Below are positions 17,227-25,477 of a stretch of 64,000 nt of DNA, one piece after another; the first letter of the stretch is position 1, and each line of letters begins with the position of its first letter. The stretch is from JBBECE01 sp964574935. GTDB lineage: Bacteria; Pseudomonadota; Alphaproteobacteria; Rhizobiales; Devosiaceae. Made by a program: the position numbers and the translations under genes. Location: contig CAZNOZ010000014.1 of assembly GCA_964574935.1 (NCBI GenBank), positions 3,479 to 67,478 of the forward strand, read 5' to 3'. Below the pieces are notes generated by a model. It had not been told where the DNA came from and searched no databases. It saw only the letters and a list, made by a program, of their open reading frames with translations.

Positions 17227-18096
17227 ATGGATGAATTGACGGCGCCACTGGCCGCTCGTTCGGCCCGCCCGGCGGAGTCGGGCGAGGTGGGCACGCGCAT
17301 CCGCCGGCGGCTTTCCCGCATGCCGCCGCAGGTCCGGCGCGCCGCCGTTTTTGCCCTCAACCATGCCGATGCGGTCGCCTTCATGAGCGTGCGCGATCTC
17401 GCCGCTTCGGCGGGGGTTGCCCCGGCCAGCGTCGTCCGCTTCGCGCGCGCCGCCGGCTACCCCGGTTTCGCCGAACTCAGGGCTGGCTTTCGCGCCCGTC
17501 TGCGGCGCCGCGCCGGCGACGGGATCACTCAGGCGGACTATGCCGTCGCATCGACGCCGGCGATGGCTGAGCTCGCGGCGGCCGATTTGGCGTTCCGGCA
17601 ATCTCTCGACGCAGTCTCCGACGCCATCCTCGAGGCCACCACCGTGTTTGTTGTCGGTTTCCGCTCCGCCTACGCTTTCGCCCATTACCTGGTCTATCTG
17701 GGCCGCATGGCGATGCCGAAATTCCGCCTCGCCGACCCCGCCCTTTCCTCCGTCGAGGCGCATCTGGCGATGGCCGAGGCCGGCGATCTGGTGATCATCT
17801 ATTCGGTGGCGCCCTATTCCACCGAGGCGGTGCAGCTCGTCGGCCATCTTGCCGAGGCCGGCATCGCCACCGTCGCCATTACCGATTCCGAGCGCTCCCC
17901 GGTGGCCGCCAAATCCACCCATGTGCTCGAAGTTCCGCGCCGGCGCGTTGGGCAAATCCACTCCATGGCCGGCTGCCTGTCGGTTTCCGAAATCCTGCTC
18001 GCCGAGTGCTTCCGCAAGCTGGGGACCGCCGGCGCCCGCAACATCGCCGAATTCGAGCGTCGCGTCAGGCGCCTTTCCGGCTATTGGCAAGAATGA
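17227..18096 (+). CDS. MurR/RpiR family transcriptional regulator
   Basis: The 289-residue protein has an N-terminal RpiR helix-turn-helix (about 22-98, with VRDLAASAGVAPASVVRFAR) and a C-terminal SIS domain (about 125-255, with VFVVGFRSAYAFAHYL and IYSVAPYSTEAV). It is transcribed away from the TAXI-TRAP operon and overlaps the acetoacetate ligase start by four bases (ATGA). It therefore probably controls both units. SIS domains in this family sense phosphorylated sugars or CoA-related metabolites. The effector here is unknown. Confidence 0.9.
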   Translation: MDELTAPLAARSARPAESGEVGTRIRRRLSRMPPQVRRAAVFALNHADAVAFMSVRDLAASAGVAPASVVRFARAAGYPGFAELRAGFRARLRRRAGDGITQADYAVASTPAMAELAAADLAFRQSLDAVSDAILEATTVFVVGFRSAYAFAHYLVYLGRMAMPKFRLADPALSSVEAHLAMAEAGDLVIIYSVAPYSTEAVQLVGHLAEAGIATVAITDSERSPVAAKSTHVLEVPRRRVGQIHSMAGCLSVSEILLAECFRKLGTAGARNIAEFERRVRRLSGYWQE

Positions 18097-20051
18097 CCCG
18101 GCCACCCGGCGAGGCGCCGCTCTGGACCCCGGCCGCCGACCGCGCGAAGTCGGCCCGCATCACCGAATTCGCGCGCGCCGCCGAAGCCCTGGCGGGCCGG
18201 CAACTGCCCACCTACCAGGCGTTGCACGAGTTCTCGATCCGCGACCGCGCCGCCTTCTGGTCGCTGGTCTGGGACCAGTGCGGCGTGATCGGTGAGAAGG
18301 GCGAACCGCTCGTCACCGATCCCGACCGCATGCCCGGGGCGCGGTTTTTCCCCGGGGCGCGACTGAACTATGCGCAAAACCTGCTGCGCCAGGGCGGCGG
18401 CGAGCCGGCGATTGTCTTTGAGGGCGAAAGCGGCACCGAGCGCACCCTGAGCTGGGACGCATTGCGGGCCTTGGTGGCCCGCATCGCGACGGCCTACACG
18501 GCCCTGGGCATCGGCCCCGGCGACCGCGTCGCCGCGATGCTGCCCAACCTGCCCGAAGCCGTCGCCGCCATGCTCGCGGCCGCCGCGGTCGGGGCGGTGT
18601 GGTGCTCGTGTTCGCCCGATTTCGGCGTTCGGGGGGTTCTCGATCGCTTCTCGCAGATCGCCCCGAAGCTCCTCTGGGTGCCCGACGGATATTTCTACAA
18701 CGGCAAGTGGCACGACGTCACCGAACGCGCCGAAGCGGTGGCGGCCGAGCTCGCGCCGCTGGCCACCGTCGTGATGCCCTACGACGGCGCGGCGCCCCGC
18801 GGCGGCCCCGACGGTGCCCTGTCGCTGGCAGAATTCATTGCCGCGCCGCCGGCCGGCCCGCCGCAATTCGAGCGTTTCGAATTCGCCCATCCCCTGGCGA
18901 TCCTGTTCACCTCCGGCACCACGGGGCTGCCCAAATGCATCGTGCATTCGGCCGGCGGCACGCTTCTGCAACATCTCAAGGAACACCAGCTCCACTGCGA
19001 CATCCGTCCCGCGGATCGCGTGTTCTATTTCACCACCCTGGGCTGGATGATGTGGAACTGGCTGGTTTCGGCGCTGGCCAGCGGCGCCACCATATGCCTC
19101 TACGACGGCTCGCCGGCGCACCCCGATCTGAACGCTCTTTTCGATTTCGCCGACCGGGCCGGAATGACCCTGTTCGGCACCTCGGCGAAATTCATCGATT
19201 CATTGCACAACCACCGCGTTCACCCCGCCCGGACCCACCGGCTCGAGGCCTTGCGGACGATCACCTCGACCGGCTCGCCGCTTTCGGTCGACGGCTTTCG
19301 GTTCGTCTACGAGCACATCAAGTCGGACCTCCACCTCGCCTCGATCTCGGGGGGCACCGACATCTGCTCGTGCTTCGTGCTCGGGGTGCCGACGCTGCCG
19401 GTGTGGGCCGGCGAAATTCAGGCCCCGGGCCTCGGCATGGCGGTCGACGTGTTTTCCGAGGCCGGCATCCCGCTCGCCTCCGGCAAGGGCGAGCTGGTGT
19501 GCACGGCGCCGTTTCCCTCGATGCCAGTTGCCTTCTGGGCCGACCCCGACGGCGCCCGCTACCGTGCTGCCTATTTCGAGCGCTTCGAGGGTGTCTGGTG
19601 CCACGGCGATTTCGCCGAATGGACCGCCCATGGCGGCATCGTCATCCATGGCCGCTCCGACGCCACCCTCAATCCTGGCGGGGTCCGCATCGGCACCGCC
19701 GAAATTTACGCCCAGGTCGAAAAGCTCGATGAGGTCTTGGAGGCCGTCTGCGTCGGCCGCCCGGTCGCCGGCGACGTCGAAGTCGTCCTGTTCGTGCGCC
19801 TGGCCGGCGGCGCCATGCTCGACGAAGCGCTGGCCGCGAGGATCCGCGCCGCCATCCGCACCGGCGCCTCGCCCCGCCACGTGCCGGCCGAGATCCATGC
19901 CGTCACCGATATCCCGCGCACCCGTTCCGGCAAGATTTCCGAGCTCGCGGTGCGCGACGTGGTCGCCGGGCAGCCCGTTTCGAACACCGAATCCCTGGCC
20001 AACCCAGAGGCGCTCGATCAGTTCTCGCTGCGCGGTCCGGGGGGAGGGTGA
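18093..20051 (+). CDS. Acetoacetate--CoA ligase
   Basis: The 652-residue adenylate-forming enzyme converts acetoacetate, CoA and ATP to acetoacetyl-CoA. It has the AMP-binding motif FTSGTTGLPK, the family core SISGGTDICSCFV, HGRSDATLNPGGVRIGTAE, and the C-terminal catalytic Lys region RTRSGKISELAVR. The ending NTESLANPEAL is characteristic of acetoacetyl-CoA synthetases. The ATG at 18093 overlaps the rpiR stop, giving a two-gene operon. Since BKACE releases acetoacetate, this enzyme would recover that carbon as acetoacetyl-CoA. The gene is also common outside such clusters, where it serves ketone-body or PHB metabolism. Confidence 0.93.
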   Translation: MTRPPGEAPLWTPAADRAKSARITEFARAAEALAGRQLPTYQALHEFSIRDRAAFWSLVWDQCGVIGEKGEPLVTDPDRMPGARFFPGARLNYAQNLLRQGGGEPAIVFEGESGTERTLSWDALRALVARIATAYTALGIGPGDRVAAMLPNLPEAVAAMLAAAAVGAVWCSCSPDFGVRGVLDRFSQIAPKLLWVPDGYFYNGKWHDVTERAEAVAAELAPLATVVMPYDGAAPRGGPDGALSLAEFIAAPPAGPPQFERFEFAHPLAILFTSGTTGLPKCIVHSAGGTLLQHLKEHQLHCDIRPADRVFYFTTLGWMMWNWLVSALASGATICLYDGSPAHPDLNALFDFADRAGMTLFGTSAKFIDSLHNHRVHPARTHRLEALRTITSTGSPLSVDGFRFVYEHIKSDLHLASISGGTDICSCFVLGVPTLPVWAGEIQAPGLGMAVDVFSEAGIPLASGKGELVCTAPFPSMPVAFWADPDGARYRAAYFERFEGVWCHGDFAEWTAHGGIVIHGRSDATLNPGGVRIGTAEIYAQVEKLDEVLEAVCVGRPVAGDVEVVLFVRLAGGAMLDEALAARIRAAIRTGASPRHVPAEIHAVTDIPRTRSGKISELAVRDVVAGQPVSNTESLANPEALDQFSLRGPGGG

Positions 20052-20078
20052 CGGTTGGGCGGCACCCCGCCAAAACGC

Positions 20079-20348
20079 TCAGTGGATGGAGACCACCCCG
20101 TCGACGAACTTGAATTCGGACGGCCGGATGAGCGACTTGTGGGCCACCCGCACCGAATGCAGCTTGCCGTCGATTTCCCGTTGCCAGTAGTCGAGAAAAC
20201 CCATCAGGGTCGGGAAATCCGGCGCCAGATCGTAATTCTGCCAGACGAAGAGCTGGATGAGCGACGGCCGGTCGGGCATCCGGTAGTGAATTTCCGCCGT
20301 CGTCAGCCCGTAGCCGTTCACCTGGGCCAGAAAATCACGGTCAACCAT
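20079..20348 (-). CDS. usg: Usg family protein
   Basis: The 89-residue soluble protein matches the Usg family, small alphaproteobacterial proteins first noted near tryptophan genes. Telltale segments are DFLAQVNGYGLTTAEI, YRMPDRPSLIQLFVWQNYDL and LHSVRVAHKSLIRPSEF. Function is not established. The ATG at 20348 follows a good ribosome site (GGGAAGACAA). The longer frame to 20513 would add residues unlike the family. The gene converges with the acetoacetate ligase gene. Confidence 0.88.
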   Translation of the reverse strand: MVDRDFLAQVNGYGLTTAEIHYRMPDRPSLIQLFVWQNYDLAPDFPTLMGFLDYWQREIDGKLHSVRVAHKSLIRPSEFKFVDGVVSIH

Positions 20349-20481
20349 TTGTCTTCCCGTCGCTTGCCCTCTTGCCTCGCCGCGACCGGGTCGAGGATAG
20401 GCATCTGGCGATGTCCGCGCCAAGCCAGCCGCCGCCGGCGGCGAGTGCCAGAATCTGGATCGGCAGGTTGAATGCGGCCAT
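20341..20481 (-). CDS. Possible small hydrophobic ORF upstream of usg
   Basis: An ATG at 20481 opens a 46-codon frame. It has a hydrophobic N-terminal half (IQILALAAGGGWLGADIA) and a basic tail, and its TGA overlaps the first codons of usg. The overlap suggests coupling, but no clear ribosome site is seen and no family is recognised. It lies in the 312-bp stretch between usg and the secreted protein at 20661, where I otherwise see only promoter-type sequence. Confidence 0.35.
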   Translation of the reverse strand: MAAFNLPIQILALAAGGGWLGADIARCLSSTRSRRGKRASDGKTNG

Positions 20482-20660
20482 GGCGTGACCCGGCAAAGTC
20501 GCCGCCCGGGCATCGACCATCGTGCGCCGCGGGCATCAACGGTAACGAAATGGTAAACGCCAATGGTTTACAAATTCTGACCCCGCCTGGCCGGCCGATC
20601 ACCAACGCGCCGCAATGTGCTGTGACAATTGATCAAGTGACGAATCGCCCGGAGGCTCCG

Positions 20661-21401
20661 ATGTCGATCACCCTGCAACGCCTTGCCCGCGGCTTTGGTG
20701 CGCTCGCCCTCGCCGTCGGGGTAGGTCTGGCCGCGCCCGCCCTGGCGCAGAACCCCCACGCCAATCCGCATGCCGGAGACAAGGGTGACAACCGGTCCGA
20801 GACCGCCATGCTCGTTTTGGACGGCGCCAACGCCAACGCCTACGGACTGGGCGAGCACGCCAATCCGCACGCGTTGCTGGCCGGGCTCAATTCCATCGTG
20901 CGCAGCCTCAACGGCCTGTTGCACACCGCCGACCCGCGCATGGCCGGCATCCGCGACTTCGTCATCGCCAGCGCCAATTGCCAGATCAACTGTCCCGACC
21001 TGGCGGCGGACGCGGACCTGTTCCTTTCGACCTGGGCGGCGCCGGCGCCCTATGACGCCTATGTCTACGGCACCCCGCCCACGATCGACGAGCTCCTCAC
21101 GCGCTACGAGCAGCTCATGGGTGTCGACACCAGCGGCTTCGACGACCCGACCCTGGCGGCCTACGACACCGAAGTGGCGGCCCTCGAAGCCGCGTTCGAA
21201 CAGGACGACGTCGCGCCCTATCTCGAAGCCCTGGTGGCCAGCAGTCAACAGGTGCTGCAGATGGCCCTGGAAGCTGCCGCAAGCCCCAGCCGCGACTACA
21301 CCGATGAGGACTGGGAAATTGTCATGGCCTGGGCCAACGAGGCCCTCGGCGTCGACGACGCCGTGGGGACCATCGACGAGTTGGTCGCAGCACTGCAGTA
21401 G
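20661..21401 (+). CDS. Secreted protein of unknown function
   Basis: The 246-residue protein has a clear signal peptide (about 1-29, ending PALAQ). A His/Asn-rich mature N-terminus follows (NPHANPHAGD, with another NPHA near residue 70). A Cys-x4-Cys pair (NCQINC) may form a disulphide. The rest is acidic and alanine-rich, probably helical. The ribosome site GGAGGC supports the ATG at 20661. I do not recognise a domain. The His/Asn repeats could bind metal, but that is speculation. Confidence 0.75.
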   Translation: MSITLQRLARGFGALALAVGVGLAAPALAQNPHANPHAGDKGDNRSETAMLVLDGANANAYGLGEHANPHALLAGLNSIVRSLNGLLHTADPRMAGIRDFVIASANCQINCPDLAADADLFLSTWAAPAPYDAYVYGTPPTIDELLTRYEQLMGVDTSGFDDPTLAAYDTEVAALEAAFEQDDVAPYLEALVASSQQVLQMALEAAASPSRDYTDEDWEIVMAWANEALGVDDAVGTIDELVAALQ

Positions 21402-21485
21402 CCGAGGCCTCTGCTTGCCTGCCCGACCGCGACCGAACGGCCCGTTCCGGTCAACCCGGCAGCCGGCGGCGCCACTCGCCCCGCA

Positions 21486-22685
21486 CTACGCCGTCCCGGA
21501 CGACGACCCCCCGGCGCTTGCCGCTTTGGCCGCGGCCCTGGCCGCGTCGGCATTGAGCAGCTCGCCGGCCTCATCCGGCCCCAGCGGCGGCGGCTGCGCG
21601 CAGCTCGTCGTCATCTCGACGAACTGGCCGCTTTCCGCCGATTTGAGGATTCCCGTCATGACGTCGAGGGCGTGCAGCGCCAGCTCGAACGAGCAGCGCG
21701 CCGGCCGTCCCGCTTCCAGGGCGCGCACCATGTCGGCGAGCCCGGCCGCCCGGTAGTTGGCGAGCGCCTGGCCGTCCGGCCGGCGTTGATTGGGAATCGC
21801 CAGCGGATGCTCCCACATGTCGAGCTTCCGGCGCGTGCCGTCGCGCCCGGCGAACTCCACCTCGCCGGCGAAGAAGTTCGGATCGGGGACGAACAGGGCG
21901 CCTTCGGTGCCGTAGAGCTCGATATTGTGGTGGCCGTGCGCGAAGACGTCCCAGCTCGCGCCGAGCGTCACGATGGCGCCCGAGGCGAACTCGATCAGCG
22001 CGAGGACGGTCGTCGCCACCTCCACGGGGAAGTCCTCGCCGGCGCGCGGCCCGCTGCCGATCACCCGCCGGTCGGCCCCCCGGCCGCCGAGCGCCGCGAC
22101 CCGGCGCACGGGTCCGAGCAGATTGACCAGAGAGGTGACGTAGTACGGGCCCAGATCGAGAATCGGGCCGCCGCCCGCCAGGAAGAAGAAGTCGGGGTTC
22201 GGATGCCAGTGCTCATGCCCCGCGCTCATCACATAGCAAGTGCCGGCGGTAACCCGGCCCACGCGTCCCTCGTCAATGACATGGCGCGCGAACTGATGCG
22301 CGCCGCCCAGAAACGTATCCGGCGCGCACCCGATGCGTTTGCCCGCCGCCTCGGCGGCCTGGCCCAGCGCGATGCCTTCCTCCATGCTCAGCGCCAGCGG
22401 CTTTTCGGAAAACACATGCTTGCCCGCCGCCAGCGCCGCGCTCGAGACCTCGAAATGCGCCGACGGCACCGTCAGGTTGACCACGACGTCGATATCGTCG
22501 GCGCCCAGCACCGCCTCGACCGGTCGCGCCTCGACCCCGAATTCCGCCGCTCTCGCCTCGGCCGCCTCGGCGCGCACATCCGCGACCGCGACGAGCTCGA
22601 GCGGCTCGAACAGCGGCGCCAGCCGCAAATACTGCGCCGCGACGTTGCCGGCGCCGACGACGCCGATCCTGTACTTGCCTGCCAT
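21486..22685 (-). CDS. Gfo/Idh/MocA family oxidoreductase
   Basis: The 399-residue NAD(P)-dependent sugar dehydrogenase candidate has a Rossmann nucleotide motif IGVVGAGNVAAQY at the N-terminus. The family EKP motif is in VFSEKPLAL, and a conserved DLGPYY segment lies in the C-terminal domain. The ATG at 22685 sits two bases after the stop of the TIM-barrel gene upstream, so the two are co-expressed. A divergent ThuA gene lies further upstream. Gfo, TIM-barrel and ThuA sets are typical of pathways that oxidise or isomerise sugars and glycosides. The substrate is not known. Confidence 0.9.
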   Translation of the reverse strand: MAGKYRIGVVGAGNVAAQYLRLAPLFEPLELVAVADVRAEAAEARAAEFGVEARPVEAVLGADDIDVVVNLTVPSAHFEVSSAALAAGKHVFSEKPLALSMEEGIALGQAAEAAGKRIGCAPDTFLGGAHQFARHVIDEGRVGRVTAGTCYVMSAGHEHWHPNPDFFFLAGGGPILDLGPYYVTSLVNLLGPVRRVAALGGRGADRRVIGSGPRAGEDFPVEVATTVLALIEFASGAIVTLGASWDVFAHGHHNIELYGTEGALFVPDPNFFAGEVEFAGRDGTRRKLDMWEHPLAIPNQRRPDGQALANYRAAGLADMVRALEAGRPARCSFELALHALDVMTGILKSAESGQFVEMTTSCAQPPPLGPDEAGELLNADAARAAAKAASAGGSSSGTA

Positions 22686-22687
22686 CG

Positions 22688-23446
22688 TCAGTACCCCATT
22701 TTCCGCAGCGCCCGGATTGACCGTTCGGCGAACCGCCCGGCATCCGAGGGCTTGTCGTGCTCCAGGACGAAATAGCGGCACCCGGTCCCGGCCGTCACCG
22801 CCGCCATGAGCGTCTCCCATTCCATGGTTCCATGGCCGACATCGGCCCATCCGTCCTCGTCGAGCGCCTCGCCCGGCCGGGCGATGTCCTTGATGTGCAC
22901 CGCCGTCACCCGCCCCGCGTACCTGTCCAGCCACGCGGCCGGATCCTCGCCTGCTTTGCTGACCCAGCCCAAATCCGCCTCCCATTGCAGCTCGGGCGCC
23001 CCTTCGAGGATCAGGTCGAGCGGCACGGCGCCGGTTGTCGTGCGCTTGAATTCGTAGTCGTGATTGTGCCAGCCCAGGCCCAGCCCGCTGCCGGCATAGA
23101 TTTCGCCAAGGCGCGCCAGCTTGTCGGCCAGGGCCCGCCAGCCGTCGTCGGGCTGACTGCGCTGGTCGGACGCCACCACGGGGCAGTAGATGACCTCGAC
23201 CCCCAGGGTCTCGGCAAGGGCCCGAGTGGCGTCCGTATCCTCCAGCGATTCGAGCCCGACATGGGTGGTGGGCATGGCCATCCCCAACGCGTCGAGCTGG
23301 CGCCTGAGGTCGGTGGGCTCGACATTGGAGAACACCCCGTCATACCCTTCGACCTGGGTGTATCCCAGCGCCGCCAGGAGCGTCAGATTGTCGGCCAGCG
23401 GCGGATGGTTGCGGGCGCTGTAGAGCTGAAAGGAAAAATCCGTCAT
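22688..23446 (-). CDS. Sugar phosphate isomerase/epimerase (AP-endonuclease-2-type TIM barrel)
   Basis: The 252-residue TIM barrel opens with FSFQLYSARNHPPLADNL and has metal-site-type segments such as LGWHNHDYEF, WEADLGWV and VHIKD. These resemble IolE/xylose-isomerase-like epimerases. It is first in a two-gene operon with the Gfo/Idh/MocA oxidoreductase. It probably isomerises, epimerises or dehydrates a sugar derivative made by the partner enzyme. Whether the substrate is phosphorylated is unknown. Confidence 0.87.
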   Translation of the reverse strand: MTDFSFQLYSARNHPPLADNLTLLAALGYTQVEGYDGVFSNVEPTDLRRQLDALGMAMPTTHVGLESLEDTDATRALAETLGVEVIYCPVVASDQRSQPDDGWRALADKLARLGEIYAGSGLGLGWHNHDYEFKRTTTGAVPLDLILEGAPELQWEADLGWVSKAGEDPAAWLDRYAGRVTAVHIKDIARPGEALDEDGWADVGHGTMEWETLMAAVTAGTGCRYFVLEHDKPSDAGRFAERSIRALRKMGY

Positions 23447-23657
23447 ACGGTACTCGGCTTGAATTCACGAAGGAGCCGCGCCCCGGGCGAATTCCGATGT
23501 TGGCGGGAGTGGGGCGGCTCGCCCAGGCTCTTGGTTCGGGCGCGCAGCCTCAGTGAGAGCACACCGGATAGCCGGCATTTCAGGCTCAGGCAACCCGGCA
23601 CCCGCCGGCGCAAGCCCATGCAGGCACGCCGGACACGACACATGGGAGACAAGTCAA

Positions 23658-24299
23658 ATGAAAAATGCACTGATCGTCTGGGGCGGCTGGGAGGGGCATG
23701 AGCCCGAGCAGGGGGCCGCCGTCGTCCGCGCCATGCTGGAGGAGGAGGGTTTCGAGGTCCGCGTGGAAGATTCCACCGCGGCCTTCGCCGATCCCGTGAT
23801 CGCCGAATTGAGCCTGATCGTGCCGATCTGCACCCAGTCGAAGATCGAACGGGCCGAACTCGACAATCTGACGGCGGCGGTTCTGGGCGGCGTCGGCCTG
23901 GGCGGCTACCACGGCGGCATGTGCGATGCGTTCCGCGACGCGGTCGACTACCAGTTCATGACCGGGGGCCAGTGGGTCGCCCACCCCGGCAACATCATCG
24001 ACTATCGGGTCAACGTCGCAAGGCGCGACGACCCGATCATGGAGGGGATCGGGGACTTCGACTACCACTCCGAGCAGTACTACATGCTTGTCGATCCATC
24101 TAACGAGGTGCTGGCGACCACGACCTTCTCCGGCGCGCATGCGCCCTGGGTCGAGGGGGCCGTCATGCCGGTTGTCTGGAAGCGCCACCACGGGCAGGGG
24201 CGGGTGTTCTATTCTTCGCTCGGCCACGTCACGAGTGAATTCGAGGTGCCCGAAATGCGCACCATCCTCAAGCGCGGCCTTCTGTGGGCGGCGCGATAG
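23658..24299 (+). CDS. ThuA-like domain protein
   Basis: The 213-residue protein has the class I amidotransferase-like ThuA fold, with segments VWGGWEGHEPEQGAAVVR, GGYHGGMCDAFR and HHGQGRVFYSSLGH. ThuA is known from trehalose and related disaccharide use in rhizobia, where a ThuA/ThuB pair acts with keto-sugar intermediates. It is transcribed divergently from the TIM-barrel/Gfo operon, which supports a shared pathway. The start at 23658 is chosen because family homology begins there; the longer frame from 23553 is intergenic. Confidence 0.87.
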   Translation: MKNALIVWGGWEGHEPEQGAAVVRAMLEEEGFEVRVEDSTAAFADPVIAELSLIVPICTQSKIERAELDNLTAAVLGGVGLGGYHGGMCDAFRDAVDYQFMTGGQWVAHPGNIIDYRVNVARRDDPIMEGIGDFDYHSEQYYMLVDPSNEVLATTTFSGAHAPWVEGAVMPVVWKRHHGQGRVFYSSLGHVTSEFEVPEMRTILKRGLLWAAR

Positions 24300-24349
24300 A
24301 CCTCGGTTTGTCTGGGTTGCGGACGTCCGTGCCATCCGGGGACGGGACA

Positions 24350-24369
24350 GTGGCGGCCGAAGCCGCCAC
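24350..24369. repeat. Stem-loop in the ThuA/pseudogene convergent gap
   Basis: The perfect 8-bp arms GTGGCGGC/GCCGCCAC enclose a CGAA tetraloop about 50 bp after the ThuA stop. No T-run follows on either strand, so it is at best a weak or Rho-assisted terminator. Confidence 0.45.
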
Positions 24370-24375
24370 CGATGT

Positions 24376-24880
24376 CTAGACGTCGCTCAACTTGACCCAG
24401 GCGCCGTTCTCGCCGGACGACTTCACCGCCGCCGTGATGAACGCCACCCCTTCGACCCCTTCGGCGATCCCTGGCAGCGCCTCGCCGCCGGAGCCGGTGC
24501 GCACCAGTTCGGCGAAATCGGAATAGAGAGTCGCGAAGGCTTCCAGATACCCCTCCGGATGCCCGGGCGGAATGCGGACGGTGGCCCCGGAATGGTCGCC
24601 GCCGATCGGCGCCGCGCCGCCGCGCGTGATCCGTTGCCGCGGCTTGCCGAAGGGCGAAAACCACATCTTGTTGGGCTCTTCCTGCTTCCATTCCAGGCCG
24701 CCCTTGTCGCCGTAGATCCTCAACCCCAGCCCGTTCTCGTCGCCCGGCGCCACCTGGCTCGCCGGCCACGACCATCCCGCGGGCCTGCCGGATCAGCGGG
24801 TTGCCGGTGTAGTTGTGGGTCAGCAGGAACTCCGCGCCGTTCTTCGGGATAACGGCGGCGAGCGCCCTGGCGTCCCGCTT
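24376..24880 (-). pseudogene. Broken Gfo/Idh/MocA oxidoreductase (paralogue of the gene at 27136-28272)
   Basis: The C-terminal part (24376-24763) matches the end of the intact paralogue closely, sharing PNKMWFSPFG, RIPPGHPEGYLEAFATLY and AAVKSS. Directly upstream, in another frame, 24764-24880 encodes NGAEFLLTHNYTGNPLIRQA, which matches the middle of the paralogue. The N-terminal about 120 codons and an internal segment are missing. The two blocks join at GGCGAGC. In the intact gene the same 7-mer occurs at both corresponding places, 287 bp apart. A deletion between these repeats explains the frameshift. A 125-codon frame from 24753 could still be translated but lacks the NAD domain. Confidence 0.85.
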
Positions 24881-24918
24881 CGGGCCGCGCGCCTGGCCCG
24901 ACGCTTTTGCATGTTTTT

Positions 24919-24930
24919 GCAAAATTTTGC
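24919..24930. promoter_or_regulatory. 12-bp perfect palindrome GCAAAATTTTGC
   Basis: This AT-rich self-complementary 12-mer stands out in GC-rich DNA. It lies 86 bp before the start of the secreted protein gene at 25016 and about 40 bp from the edge of the broken oxidoreductase. It could be an operator for a dimeric regulator. The regulator is unknown. Confidence 0.4.
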
Positions 24931-25015
24931 CGGACCGGACAGGACCCAGCGGCCGCTCTTCGCGAATGTGTCCCTCGTCCCGTCGCCCGGGACCGCTCAA
25001 CGAGGAGATACGCAA

Positions 25016-25354
25016 ATGACCATCCGGACAAACATCGCCACCATCCTTGCCGCTACCGTTTTCGGTGCCGGCATTTTCGCCGCCATGCCGGCCCGCGCCG
25101 AAGACATCAACTGGAGGCTGCAGCCGCGCGACGCGTTTTTCGATGTGTACGCGTTCTATTGCGCCCCGGTGGAAATCATTCCCGCCCGCGCCTCGACCGA
25201 ACTTCCTCAGGTGCCAACCGGAATTGCGGATCAGGTCTACACCGACTTGCTGGCCGGCAGCTACGGCGGCAATTGCCAAGCCTTCTACGTCAACGAATTG
25301 CTGCCGCGCGCCGATACCGCGTGGGAGGCGGCGACCGGCATGTTCGACCAGTAA
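25016..25354 (+). CDS. Small secreted protein of unknown function
   Basis: The 112-residue protein has a signal peptide of about 28 residues (hydrophobic core ILAATVFGAGIFAAM, cleavage likely at ARA-ED). The short mature part has two cysteines (FYCAP and GNCQAF) that could form a disulphide. The ribosome site GAGGAGA lies eight bases before the ATG. I do not recognise a family. It is followed after about 120 bp by a winged-helix/TPR regulator on the same strand, but co-transcription is not certain. Confidence 0.7.
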   Translation: MTIRTNIATILAATVFGAGIFAAMPARAEDINWRLQPRDAFFDVYAFYCAPVEIIPARASTELPQVPTGIADQVYTDLLAGSYGGNCQAFYVNELLPRADTAWEAATGMFDQ

Positions 25355-25477
25355 TGGCATTCGCCAATACGCAAATCCGGTGCCAGCAAGCCAGCACTGG
25401 GCCTTCCGCGCCAAACGCGACGGTGACATACTAAGGGGCGGAAGGCACTCGGCACACACGGCGCCTGCCGGGACAGG

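Noticed and set aside
24376..24753. Functional 125-residue protein
   Set aside because: It contains only the C-terminal part of an oxidoreductase and lacks the nucleotide-binding domain. The matching upstream block in another frame shows that it is a gene remnant.
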